From Paracyclopina nana (taxonomy: Eukaryota > Arthropoda > Copepoda > Cyclopoida > Cyclopettidae), in contig JAGUCH010000001.1 in NCBI GenBank assembly GCA_019096065.1, forward strand, positions 12,276,001 through 12,340,000: DNA of 64,000 nt. Reading direction: 5' to 3'. Below the pieces are notes generated by a model. It had not been told where the DNA came from, did no database searches, and worked only from the letters and a program-made list of their open reading frames with translations. Each line of letters opens with the position of its first letter. The stretch's first letter is position 1. A program made the position numbers and the translations under genes. Positions 34,701-45,081 of this stretch are shown in pieces.

Positions 34701-36974
34701 CCGAGGAATATGTAAGGCTTTTCTTCTCATCGAAGCTGCCGTCGTAGTTGTAGTAAATGCTTTCATCTTCTACTTTAGGAGCGTTGCATCAAAGCTGGTA
34801 CGCTTACCGTGAACTACGAGAAGGTCGGCATCGACTACCGGCTCAAGCACAACGACCTCCTTGCCAATATAGTTCATCGGTAAGAAAAAGATACAATATG
34901 GTGCCAACAGTGAATTATGGATCGAGTTCTGCTCCTCTTCGACTTCTTTGAAGCTGCCTGCATGCATCCACATGAACGTTGGCCTACATATACGGAATTG
35001 CTTCGAAAAGGAGCCCCATGATTATCTCGGTGGATATTCAAACCTTTCTCAACTTTCAGGCATGAGGTCCCCGTGTCGGCAGAGGAGATAAAGATCGTGC
35101 ACATCGACGACGATTTGGTTGTGGTGAACAAGCCAGCCTCCATTCCAGTAAGCATGCCGAAAAGATCGAGGCTGCTGCGAGTGGCCCGAAATGAGATTTC
35201 TCTTGTAATGTGGCTCGCTCTGGCTGTAGCCAGTGAATTAAGTGAGGTCACAGCAGCAGCAGCAGCAGCAGCCTCGCCCATTCATAAATCTTTTGCGGAA
35301 TCCACGTCGAAAGCTGGCTGCCACTTAACTCGCGAAATTTCCCCCACTTCAGGTCCATCCGTGCGGTCGATACCGACACAACACCGTGGTATTCATTCTG
35401 GCCAAAGAGCACGGACTCAAAAACCTCCGCACCATCCATCGCCTCGACAGATTGACCTCCGGCCTCCTACTGTTCGGCCGCAATCCCAAAAAGGCCCGTG
35501 AGATGGAGCAGCAAATTCGCACTCGCCAAGTCCAAAAGGAGTACGTCTGTCGAGTGGACGGTGAATTCCCCCAGTAAGTTCCTGCTTTTTTTTTTAATCC
35601 CAATTATGTTTGCAGTAGGTAATTGCTTAGCTTTCTCTCGTGCCAAAAGGAGCCAGGGAAGATAATTTCCGGCGTCGCATGGCTCCTCAGCAATACTGCT
35701 TCCAGTACTGTGGTGGATATACACACACCAAGTTGCTGCACGAGATTGAGTCAGTTAGTGCTGCTGCTTGCGCTGGCGGCCTCAATTTATCTCATCAGGC
35801 GAGGAGCTTCCATTTGCTATTGTAGTGGTGTCACGGTATACTATACCGTATCTATAGAGGATTGCTATACTTTGTTTGTCTAATTGCATTCCACGAGCGG
35901 AAAAGTTCCCCTGGGAAAGCGCTGGCTTTCTCCTGTTGTTCTTGGGCTGATATCATGACTAGGAAACATAACCCCGATCGGCCACTTTTGATATAGATTT
36001 CCTATATAGATAGACTCATGGGGGCTATCCTCTGTCATCTCTCTCTGTTGCTCTTTTTCCAGGGAGCCGATCGTCTGCAAAGAGCCAATCGAGGTGGTCT
36101 CCTACAAAATCGGAGTATGCAAAGTCTCCTCCAGCGGCAAGGACTGCCACACGGACTTCCAGAGGCTCAGCTTCAATGGCAGGACGAGCGTGGTCCTCTG
36201 CCGGCCCAAGACGGGCCGAATGCACCAAATCCGGGTGCACTTGCAATACCTTGGCTACCCAGTGGTGAACGACCCGCTCTATAATCACGACGTCTTCGGG
36301 CCCGAGAAGGGTAAAGGGGGTCGCATCGGCAAATCAGACGACCAGCTCATCCAGGATCTCATTTCTATCCACAACGCGGAAAATTGGCTGGGCATGGACG
36401 ATGATCTCCCCGGAGGTGGGCTTGACCCTTCTCCTATTACCATTCAGCCTTCGGTGGCCAAGAAGCGGTCAGAGTCTCCGGACTCGGCTGTCACCGACCT
36501 CCAGTCCACGTCGAGTTCGTCTCCAAGCTCACTGAACGGCGAGCAGCAACCAGCGGCCGTCATCGCCAACGAAGAAGCCTCTAATGGAGCGGCCAAAGAG
36601 GAGAAAGTGACAAGTATTGCCACCCAGACTGGGATCGAGGAGGCGGATCGGGGCTTTGACAATGCCAAGCTCTCGGTCGACCCCCACTGCTATGAGTGCA
36701 AAGTCAAGTACCGAGACCCGAGGCCAAAAGACCTCGTCATGTTCCTGCACGCGTGGACGTATTCGGTAATGAGCATGTCTTGTCGCCATAAAAATCTCTG
36801 TTCCACTAAGCTGTTTTCTGACACGGCATGGCTGTCGCATGCCATCTCCGAATTCCCGAGTCATAAATGCTTCATTGTTTTGTTTTCCAGGGCCCCGAGT
36901 GGCAATATCGAACGGAGTTGCCTGCGTGGGCTAAGGAGGATTGGGTGGATCCGGAGGATTACGAGGAGTGCTGA
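28777..36974 (+). CDS. RPUSD2: RPUSD2-like RNA pseudouridine synthase, 9 exons
   Basis: Exons are 28777-29220, 33426-33674, 33727-33820, 34590-34711, 34779-34879, 35060-35147, 35353-35573, 36063-36765 and 36891-36974. All are GT-AG and phase-consistent, giving 701 residues. The enzyme isomerises uridine to pseudouridine in RNA (RluA family). From residue 232 the match to RPUSD2 is strong: KRPGFTDERYNETSYFFE, RKVYPYYF, KGRWVGERILDVFAREFR, VVVNKPASIPVHPCGRYRHN. The catalytic motif is HRLDRLTSG (Asp398). Further matches are QKEYVCRVDGEFP, CRPKTGRMHQIRVHLQYLG, PKDLVMFLHAWTYSGPEW and LPAWAKEDW at the end. Exons 1-2 (residues 1-231) are low complexity, Gln-rich then Ala/Ser/Thr-rich, unlike the short vertebrate head. 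Their joins are in phase, but exon 1 is 4.2 kb away and is the least certain part. Residues about 490-610 are a Ser/Glu-rich insert before the conserved C-terminal block. Confidence 0.88.
29221..33425 (+). other. 4.2-kb intron 1 of RPUSD2
   Basis: Donor GTAAGC and acceptor tttcag bound this intron. It contains a (CT)n run near 29990-30002, a CTG-rich stretch near 31490-31505 and the long hairpin at 30594-30728. The ORFs of 60-102 codons here show no domain. Confidence 0.6.
30594..30728. repeat. 62-bp near-perfect inverted repeat with 11-nt loop
   Basis: The left arm 30594-30655 and right arm 30667-30728 are reverse complements with one mismatch (30640 against 30682). The spacer is 11 nt (30656-30666). 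Weaker pairing continues outside (ggct on the left, agcc on the right). As RNA it would form one long hairpin. This is longer and more perfect than a usual pre-miRNA, and resembles a hairpin-siRNA precursor or a template-switch fold-back. Confidence 0.85.
33821..34589 (+). other. Intron 3 of RPUSD2 (769 bp)
   Basis: Donor GTAAGT and acceptor TTTTGCAG. A long open frame of 167 codons (34177-34680) crosses this intron into exon 4 in a different frame; it has no domain. Pyrimidine-rich stretches near 34050-34150 include a short CTG run. Confidence 0.6.
35574..36062 (+). other. Intron 7 of RPUSD2 (489 bp)
   Basis: Donor GTAAGT and a strong pyrimidine tract ending TTTTTCCAG at 36062. No other feature was recognised. 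Confidence 0.65.
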
Positions 36975-37996
36975 TAATGATGATATGAGAAAACGTAGCA
37001 ATGGATTTCATACGACAACAACTACGCTGGACTTTTGGTGCTAGGATGCATGACTCGCGAACTAGAAGAATTACGAAGAACCACCGCAGCATACTTTTTT
37101 CGTTTCGTGAATGGAGAAATTCTATCGGCTTACTCATCCCTGCCTATGTCCACCAAATAGAGTAAGCTGAAATTCGGAAAATTCACCACTCCCACTGTGT
37201 TGCTTTTCCCCTAGCCTGATTTTGGTTTACAGTTGCCGCCTACTGCTATCACACTATTGCATACAGTAAACTACATATAAAGTCCATAAAGTGAAATAAA
37301 TAACTTGTCGAGACTCGGACTCTGCTGCGCATCAACTTTGGTAATTTATTTCACTCTGGAGAACTTTTGTAATTGCCCATCTTTCTCTGAGGGACTCTCA
37401 AATGGCGACAACTTTGGCTCAGTGGCCTCATTGATAATTTTTATTAGCAGCAGCCAACTCGGAGTGAAACAAGAGATAAATAAGAATGATCATCAATTTC
37501 CCATTAACGACTGGTGACAGAACATTGATCATTCGCCATGAATGGCCGAGGAGAGGATTTATGACAAGGATGCCAAGTAATCAAGCTCTTTCGCGCCAAA
37601 GTGCATAACAAATAAACCTGCTTTCTTACACACAAGAAGAAGTATCCTACTAAGCTATGCGGTAATCGATGCATGCAGCGAAGTACACAACAACTGATGT
37701 GTAGGGTCTGATTAATCAACACAATTTCCGCCGGTAATAATGTTCCCAAATGGAGAAATAATCTACACGTATCCAAGTTAATTTGCCTGCGCTACCTCGA
37801 TCCTTTCTCCTTAGCTCCCTACGCACGGAAAACATGACATAGCAGAGCTAGGACAGGTAAAAGACTCCTCCTCCTCGATAATGTGATTAAACATTTTTAG
37901 GCTAATTTCCCCTGGGATAATTCAAGATGCTGGTGGTGGTTGACTGTCAGCCAAAAATGTGACAACCGCACGCTAATCAATAGCAGCAGTAGCTCG
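36975..37996. other. Intergenic: RPUSD2 3' end and Sp/KLF upstream region
   Basis: AATAAA at 37296-37301 is 322 bp after the RPUSD2 stop and is its likely polyadenylation signal. The right part is the 5' region of the zinc-finger gene. A 12-codon upstream ORF (37927-37962) starts with ATG CTG GTG and ends ATG TGA, before the chosen start. Confidence 0.5.
37296..37301 (+). terminator. Polyadenylation signal of RPUSD2
   Basis: AATAAA within a short A-rich stretch, 322 bp after the stop. No earlier canonical hexamer was noticed. Confidence 0.55.
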
Positions 37997-38242
37997 ATGA
38001 TTTCTAATAGCTGTCAGTGCGACAGCGGTCAAGAAGTCGTCGCTCGTTTTGACCTAGGTGCGCCCGTCCGCGGCCGCTGTTTCCGTCAACAGAGCGAGCA
38101 GTTTTCTCAGTCGATTCCAAGAGCCGAAGCAGTGAAGATGCATGCTCAATACCCGAGCGACTTCGAGTCCAAATTCTGGGCCTCGCCTGAGGCTGCAGCG
38201 TTGCATCGTGCTGAATTTCTGCAACAGCAGCCTCACTATCCT

Positions 38243-38274
<32 letters not shown>

Positions 38275-39241
38275 ATATTATTACCCGAGCCAAAATGCCT
38301 TGGCTCCCAACCCCATTCAAGTGAACTACATCATGAACTCTAATGTCATTCACAACTATCATCCACCATTGGCTGGCTATGCCCAGGGCTACAACCATGC
38401 CATTCAGCCCTTGCAAATTCAACAACAGCAGCCACAGCAAGAGCCTCCAACTCCGCCTCTTTCATCAGCCTCCCCGAGCAGCTCATCAGTGCACAGTGAG
38501 AACGAGGCCAGGATCTCATTAAATCTTCCTCAACTGCAGCATCAGCAGCAGCCTCAAGTAGCCGTACCGCAGCCTCGAATGGCACAGCCATCACAGCAGC
38601 AGCTGGAGCAACACAGGCTACTGCAGCAGCCGCCGCCGAATAAAAAAGGGTCACGGTGCGAGTGTCCCCATTGCCAATTGCCCAAAGACAAACTGCTCAA
38701 CCGAGATCGGCCTCGCAAGCACAGCTGCCATCTATGCGGGAAGCTCTATGGCAAAACGTCACACCTGAAGGCCCACCTGAGGTCCCACGAGGGATGCAAA
38801 CCCTTCGTCTGTGATACGACCGGCTGCGACAAGCGATTCACGCGGTCAGATGAGCTGACCCGTCATACGAGAACGCACACTGGGGAGAAGAGGTTCAAAT
38901 GCAATTTTTGTCCCAAGGCCTTCTCCCGAAGTGACCACTTGAGCAAGCACCGAAAAACACACACGCGAGACAAGTCAGACCTGAAGCGGCAGCGGAAGTC
39001 GAAGAAAGTTGTGAAAGCCGAAAAGGAGAATGTGGCCGCCAATTTCCCCCATGCGATGGATGACGAGGCCCAATACAACGTGGATCAGCACTACAATTAT
39101 TTCCCCTCGGCGGTGGCCTCTGCGGCCTCAACGCAGCAGCAGCCTTACGTTAATGATTATATGCACGCTACGAGCGGGTATCCGAATGCGAGCTGCTACC
39201 CGTACTTCTTTGCCGGCCACCACGAGAATGTTTCTAGATAA
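37997..39241 (+). CDS. Sp/KLF-family C2H2 zinc-finger transcription factor
   Basis: Single open exon of 414 residues from the first in-frame ATG. A later ATG (38138, [10 protein letters not shown]) is an alternative start, and a small intron upstream cannot be excluded. Three C-terminal fingers bind GC/GT boxes in this family. Finger 1 is [21 protein letters not shown], finger 2 [19 protein letters not shown] and finger 3 [17 protein letters not shown], with TGEKR linkers. The contacts KTSHLKA, RSDELTR and RSDHLSK are those of Sp proteins. CECPHC, about 25 residues before finger 1, resembles the Buttonhead box of Sp factors. The first half is low complexity, with an 11-Gln run (from 38249), further Gln/Pro tracts and Tyr/Asn-rich patches. 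Finger 1 has two residues between its cysteines, where Sp/KLF usually has four. Which subgroup (Sp1-4, Sp5/btd, Sp6-9 or huckebein) I cannot say. Confidence 0.85.
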
Positions 39242-39245
39242 TAAA
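39240..39245 (+). terminator. Polyadenylation hexamer overlapping the Sp/KLF stop codon
   Basis: AATAAA shares its first two bases with the TAA stop at 39239-39241. Cleavage here would leave almost no 3' UTR; whether the site is used, or a later one, is not known. Confidence 0.35.
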
Positions 39246-42200
39246 CGAAAGGCGTTCAAAAGAGAGAAAAATGTCAAAGCCCAAGTCTCTGATGTACGAC
39301 CTCAGCTAGCCTGTAATTAGGAGTGCTCAGAGTGAAATGCTCCTTTTTTCATGCTGCGAACAAACCCAAAAAAGTTCTCGGTGACAGTTTTACGACCCCG
39401 ACTCTCATCTGCTGCTGCCGTAGTAGCCCTTGTTCACCTTTTGTACACATTTTTTTCTATAGCATGCATGAGTAGTAGTGAAGCTGGACACGGGCATTGT
39501 TTGCTTCTTCTGTAGTAGTGCGCTCCCCACACACAGCGTGTCCCTTATCGTACACCTATTATCACACGTGCACGCTTTTATATGCTCACCGCGAATCTTG
39601 ACATCCGGTCGCGATCGAAATCGGCGCATTGATCAAAAAAGGGAGGCAATTTTGAAAAGATGTTTTCCTTGCGCAAATGACGTTTCCTGGGTCCGCACTG
39701 AAATCGTTCCAGCAAATATTGACACTTTCCGGCCTGCTTGCTTTCTTTTCATCAAGATGTCATATCCCAAGTATATTATCAGTAAGTAATCAGGATATAG
39801 TGGCATATACGCAGTGCTTTTCAGCGCACTAATTGAATTGATTAATGCCCGATAACACATGCTTTACTGGTACTAGAACACGAGGGGTCAACTGCCCCCC
39901 GTGGGGGCCAAAAGGAGTTAAAAACTGGCTCGCACTGCAGGGGTCGAAATTCTAAGTTTTTTCTTTACTATGGGAGAGTTTTTCCGTCGCCGTCGCAAGC
40001 ACTTGTTTCCTCATTGTGCTGTAAATGAGACTGACGACAAGGATGGCAATTATCCTCAAGATTTGTGGGAAAGCATGTAGTAAAAGAAAGTGGACGGCGA
40101 CGACATTTCTTTCTCATCAACTGGTTTTGCTCGTTGCACTCGGGGATCCAAAAGGCGAAAAGTCAAAGTGTCAGTTGTGCGCGGAAGCAATGGCAAAAAA
40201 GTGCGTTTTTCCCTGCAATTCACCCTGAGTGGTACGGGAGTGTCGTATGTCGTCGACATCAAAGCTCACTCTTTTTCACGATTCCTAGGGGAAATCTCTT
40301 CTGTTTAAGGTTCTTTGGGCTGGTGGAAGAATCAAGTTCATGCCTGGAAGCTGGACGTTTCGCTGCTACCGAATTCGGTTCAACGGAGTTAATTATGAAT
40401 CTGATTGCACGACGGCCATGGAAATGAGCTTTTCAATTTATAGCAAAGTTGGTTCTTCTATAATTGGCTTGGCTTCAGTGAATTATGGTCGACTGTTCCT
40501 GCAGCTCTGCCTTGCTTCTTGAATTCATTAGGGCTATGGTCAAGCTATTGGTTGAACTCAATATGGAAGAAGAAGAAGTAGTTGTGTGCTCGGCCCGACT
40601 CACTCCTGAGAAAAAGAGACGCAAAGTTTGAAATAAACATCTCCTGCTGATAGCTTGGTGGGTGTTCGACATCAATTGTTCTACATAATGTCTTGAGCCC
40701 AGTAAAAAAAGTGGACACGCAAGAATTGCCACTACTGGAAAATATTGAGCTTTCCTGGGAAGAACCCCGATTGTCTGGATGCTCAGGCTGCCTGCTGCGA
40801 AGGGAAAAGACCAATAAAAAAGTCCGAGAATTACACTTGCAGTGTTGTGAAGCAGCCAGGCCGGGTATGATTTCGCAGCACATGTGCAACTGGCCAAAAT
40901 TCTAATTAATCCCAGATTGGAGCTGTCGATCGAGTTTGTTGACCCGACATCGTCATCATTGGTGTCAATTAATCCATCACAGAGCACGACTATTTGCGGA
41001 ATTTGAGCTGAAGTCAGATGCAGGATTAGCGAATTCCGTAATAAACATCGGAACAATTATCAACAATTTCCACTGATTGACAGCACCAAGACGCGCTCGT
41101 CTCGGCCGACCACCCCAACTGCTGCAACACAAGAAAAGCTGTAAAGTCAAGGGAGAGAAAAAAATCCGGGAAAAAGCGTCTTCTTTGTCGGCGAGAATTT
41201 TACCAATTACATAATGAGCAAGGAAACCCCAAAGTATTTATGGCTTCAAAAATTTGTGAATGAAAGCCCTGCCCCACCCTAGCTGCAACAGCCCGGCCTT
41301 AAGAAAAGAGCATAATGAAAGGAACTTTGTCACCTTTAGGGGCCATTGTGGCCCCCCTTTTCACATCGTTGCTGTACGTACTGCGTAAGCTGCGTTTTTA
41401 GCTCAAAGTAAAGCCCGCTTCTTTCCTATCATCGTCAGGAGAAATGCTGACAGAAAGTGATGCTTTATCATCAAACATGTGAATCATTTCGGTTCACTAC
41501 ACACCATATTTTCTAAATGCTGCTACTGCTGACCGGGCATCCATTAGCCCTCATCAAAAAGCACTTTGATACCAAAGAAAAACTTTGACATCCACGACGA
41601 CGCTGACTCAACAACGGAAGACGAAATAATGTTTCATCAGCAGCGGAGCAACAAAGCTCTAAACGACATACGGGGAAATTTGCTTTTGGTTGGTTGCCTG
41701 TGTTGTAAAACAGTCACTTTGTAGCTTCAGTCATACGACATGGTAGCTCCTGAATAGAGAGGGACAATTGTCCCAACAACCTGGGACACTTTTTGCCCAT
41801 AATGAGCAAAAAAGCCGAAGAACGCTCATCGATCACAAACCTGCATGGTCATCCCTTATACCGCCTTTTCCTCCAGTCTTGGGAACCATTTATCAAGGCC
41901 ACTAGCTGAACTTTTGACAGTCAATGCAAATGAATTGATCGAAGACACGCCAATTGCAAAAGTTTGCCAAGCCTCAAATGACAAGAAGTTGGGAGAGGGG
42001 CATCAATGATCCTTCGATTCCCACACTTAATGCGCTTGACGCTGAAAAAAAGGGTATAAAAAATCTGAGAAACGGGATATACGCGCGTGGGATCCCTCCG
42101 TTTTTCCCATATCATTAATATGTACTGCAGCGCGCGCATGATATCTTCTGCTGCAGTAACATGGGTCAGCGGTGAAATATATGGGCAGGTTTTGGCAGTT

Positions 42201-43837
42201 CATTTTCAAACTTCTGGGCTTAACGCACGTCACTGTGGGTTAAATGAGAGCTGTAAAATACGCGCTCGCTCTCGCATAAAAGTTGGAGGCCACTTTGGCA
42301 ACTTTCCATGATGCCACAAAGATGGGCAATTCTCAATTGTGCAGAAGTTGAGCTTCGAGGACCGAAAGTTGGCAACTGGACACCAAAGCAAAGACAGACT
42401 CGAAGGAAGTGCAAATGTGGGTCCAAATGAACTAGCTTTAGCAGTAGTATGGTATATACTGGCGGGAATTAAGTTCTGTGCTCAAAGGGGAAGAAAATGG
42501 ACCACATCTTAATGATTTCCATTTGTACAGGTCAGGGATAATGAGATGCATTGTATGTAATTTGGCCAAAAAAGCAAAATGGGCTAACATAATTTTAATC
42601 CAACATTTAGCTCTGATTTTTACCACACTTTTGGGGTCGAAGCCGGGTCGAGTGCGAGTTGTTTTCCAATTAAAACTGGCTTTAAATGGTCAAGCAGTGA
42701 GAGGCAGCAGAGTATCTAAATTGGACTTTCTCATACCCCATAATTATCATACCAAAGCTGATTGTTTAACCTAAAGAGCCTGCAACCGTTGAGAGGAAGG
42801 CCACAACAAAAACAACAACTATAACATTGCACCATTTTCATTTTTTTGTGTGTGTGAAAGTTGCTGTAAAGGCTGCATGCAAAAGTTACAATGTGTACGA
42901 GTTTGTCTTGGTGTGGGACATCTTTTACTGCCATAAATCCCTTACTATTTGCCACGTTCCAATCTAAATGGCGCTTACAGTGCAATAAAGGGCAATTCTG
43001 CCCAGAAATCTGGAATTCAGCGGAAACTAGACTTTCTGTGCTTGTAGATAGTACGTCTCAACGCCATCTTGGATGAAAATCGAATTTGCTGCAGCACTAC
43101 TGCTCATATTTGGTTAGCATCCTCGCACGCCCATTCTCAACCAAAAAGGTCTTAAGATAAATGCAATTTCTATAAAGGTGAGACGCGCGCCTCTCCAGCT
43201 TTGACTTTTATTAAAGTTGCCGTTTTAGCTTTGTGCAGTTGAGATGCTTTCGAGGCAACACAAGATTGACACAGACAATCTAAGATTCCGAAATCACTCG
43301 AGTGGAGCAAAAACTTTTACGCAAGTTGAGCAAGCCAAAAAGCACAGTAGCCAAAAAGACCCCGGAGGATATTTATGGTTGTAGCAAATGCGCCTTACAA
43401 CTTCTTTGGCTAGTATCAAGTTGATGCAGGCAGCAAATACACTCGCTAATCCAAGCTATTGCCAGTTAATCAAACGCTCTGCTATGGTTATTGACCTCAT
43501 AGTGCGCACTGACATCAGCTGGAAGCTGATAGATGCTTTTTCAGCTTCTTTTGAACCGGAGATGGATGTCGATTTGCTAAGCCCCTAGAAAGCTTTTGCA
43601 TCAACGTCAAATTGCAGGAGAAGATGGTACATCTGCCAGTCCCATTATCCTGTATTAAGATGGCATTCATCTCTGTATAACTATGGCCTTTTATTTATTC
43701 TGTATGTGCTTTCGTGGAAACGCAATGCAGCTCAGATGCTCTCCCTCTTTTTAATACCATTCAGCCGACTTATCAATTATAAGCAACACACAAGCGCGAG
43801 CGCGCGCATGCGACTTCTTTATATGCTCTAAGACATC
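39242..43837. other. Gene-poor intergenic region
   Basis: No gene is supported. It contains a short GC hairpin (39894-39908: stem of six C against six G) and several ORFs up to 193 codons on both strands near 40000-41060 that lack domains and overlap each other. A minus-strand AATAAA at 43690-43699 (two overlapping copies) is about 140 bp after the stop of the dehalogenase-like gene and probably ends its transcript. Confidence 0.5.
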
Positions 43838-45081
43838 TTACAACGCGAGTTGAGCTCGTTTGTTGTAGCTTGTTGCCAAGAATTGTACTATGTAATGGGA
43901 AACAGCTTTGGGATTATCGTATTGGATCAAATGGCCTCCTGGGATCCTTGGGCCAACTTGAGCATGCGGAATGAGGCGCTTGAAAAAGTCCCTGCGATTG
44001 CCAACCACTGGATCGCCGGTCTGGATGAACGGGACGACGGCTTGCTGCGAATACAAGATCAAGGTCGGCTTTCTCCAATGGTGAGCCAGAAAGATGCGTG
44101 CCTCCCGGAAATCCTCGGCATACTTGTCTGACGGCTTCACCGGAACCATCAAAGGGAAAGCCACGACCCCGCCGAGGTCTTCTTTTTCGCCGAAAGGGGG
44201 CCAGAAAGTCGCGTTTCTCTTTCGCAGAATATCTCACATTGAGGGCTGCCAGCAGAAATGTGAGGGGGAAGGCGTGCTTCAATAGCTCCATGGATGCGCG
44301 GAAAGTCAGAAAATAGGCATCGTAAACTAGGTACTTGATCAGCAAGCCGACGTTGGGGAAACGCTTCGGGGAGACTTCTGCCATCTGGCAGATTGTTCGT
44401 ATTGAGGATAACTAAGCTGTGAAACCAGTCTGGGTGCTTTCTCAGCGTGTGGACGCCAGCCAGAAACCCCCAATTGTGGCCTACGAGCGTGACCCTTTTT
44501 TGAGGTAGGTTGAGTGCGAGCATCAGCCGCTCAATTGTGGCCTCGTGCAGCCCAAGGGAGTAGGCCCTATAATCGACTAATTTATCGGACCGCCCGAAGC
44601 CAACAAAGTCGGGAGCGATGACTCGATAGCCTCGTTGGACCAAATAGGGTATGAGTTTGCGGTAGGACTGCGACCAGAAAGGCTCCCCATGAAGGCAGAG
44701 AATCACATCGTCACCATATCCTTGGTCGATGTAGTGAATGCGAAAAGTTTGCCCCCGGTGCTCCATGTAGATATAGTTGCTACCAGCAGATTCTTCTACT
44801 CCATCAAATGAGTGCTCGGGTGTGCGCACCACTTTCCAGTTGATGCTACGATCAGTCTTCTTTGGGGTGATCACTTGATTGACCACGTTCATCAAGGACA
44901 CAATGATTAAAGCTAATAGGCCGATTATGGCCTCTGCTGGGCCTAATTCATAGGCCTTTATGGCACTCAGAGTGGGATCTTGTAGGGACATCTTCACATC
45001 GTGGGTGCGCTGCCATATACTACGGTACCTTGCATGAAGATTAGCGATTTCCCGTGCTTTCAAGGTTTTTATCGGAACCAT
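43838..45081 (-). CDS. Haloalkane dehalogenase / epoxide hydrolase-like alpha/beta hydrolase, frame broken twice
   Basis: Reading runs in three frames: 45081 to about 44358, then to about 44200, then to the stop at 43838. Both breaks are single-base gains at C runs of the coding strand. The coding content equals about 413 residues. A membrane segment (about 48-70, IIGLLALIIVSLMNVV) is followed by the hydrolase fold: HGEPFWSQSYRKLIPYL (oxyanion and halide-side Trp), YRVIAPDFVGFGRSDK, VTLVGHNWGFLAG (nucleophile elbow), NTNNLPDG, KPSDKYAEDF, KPTLILYS and the catalytic-His segment GGHLIQYDNP. This block order is that of subfamily-I haloalkane dehalogenases. The elbow has Asn203 where the family has Asp, which should stop ester formation. 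No introns are seen. It is either an intact gene with homopolymer read errors or a decaying one; the substrate is unknown. Confidence 0.8.

Noticed and set aside
39894..39908. GC-rich hairpin as a terminator
   Set aside because: A six-base stem in animal DNA with no nearby gene end; likely chance.
40025..41056. Several overlapping ORFs on both strands (up to 193 codons)
   Set aside because: They overlap each other in many frames with no conserved motif; a decayed gene is possible but not shown.
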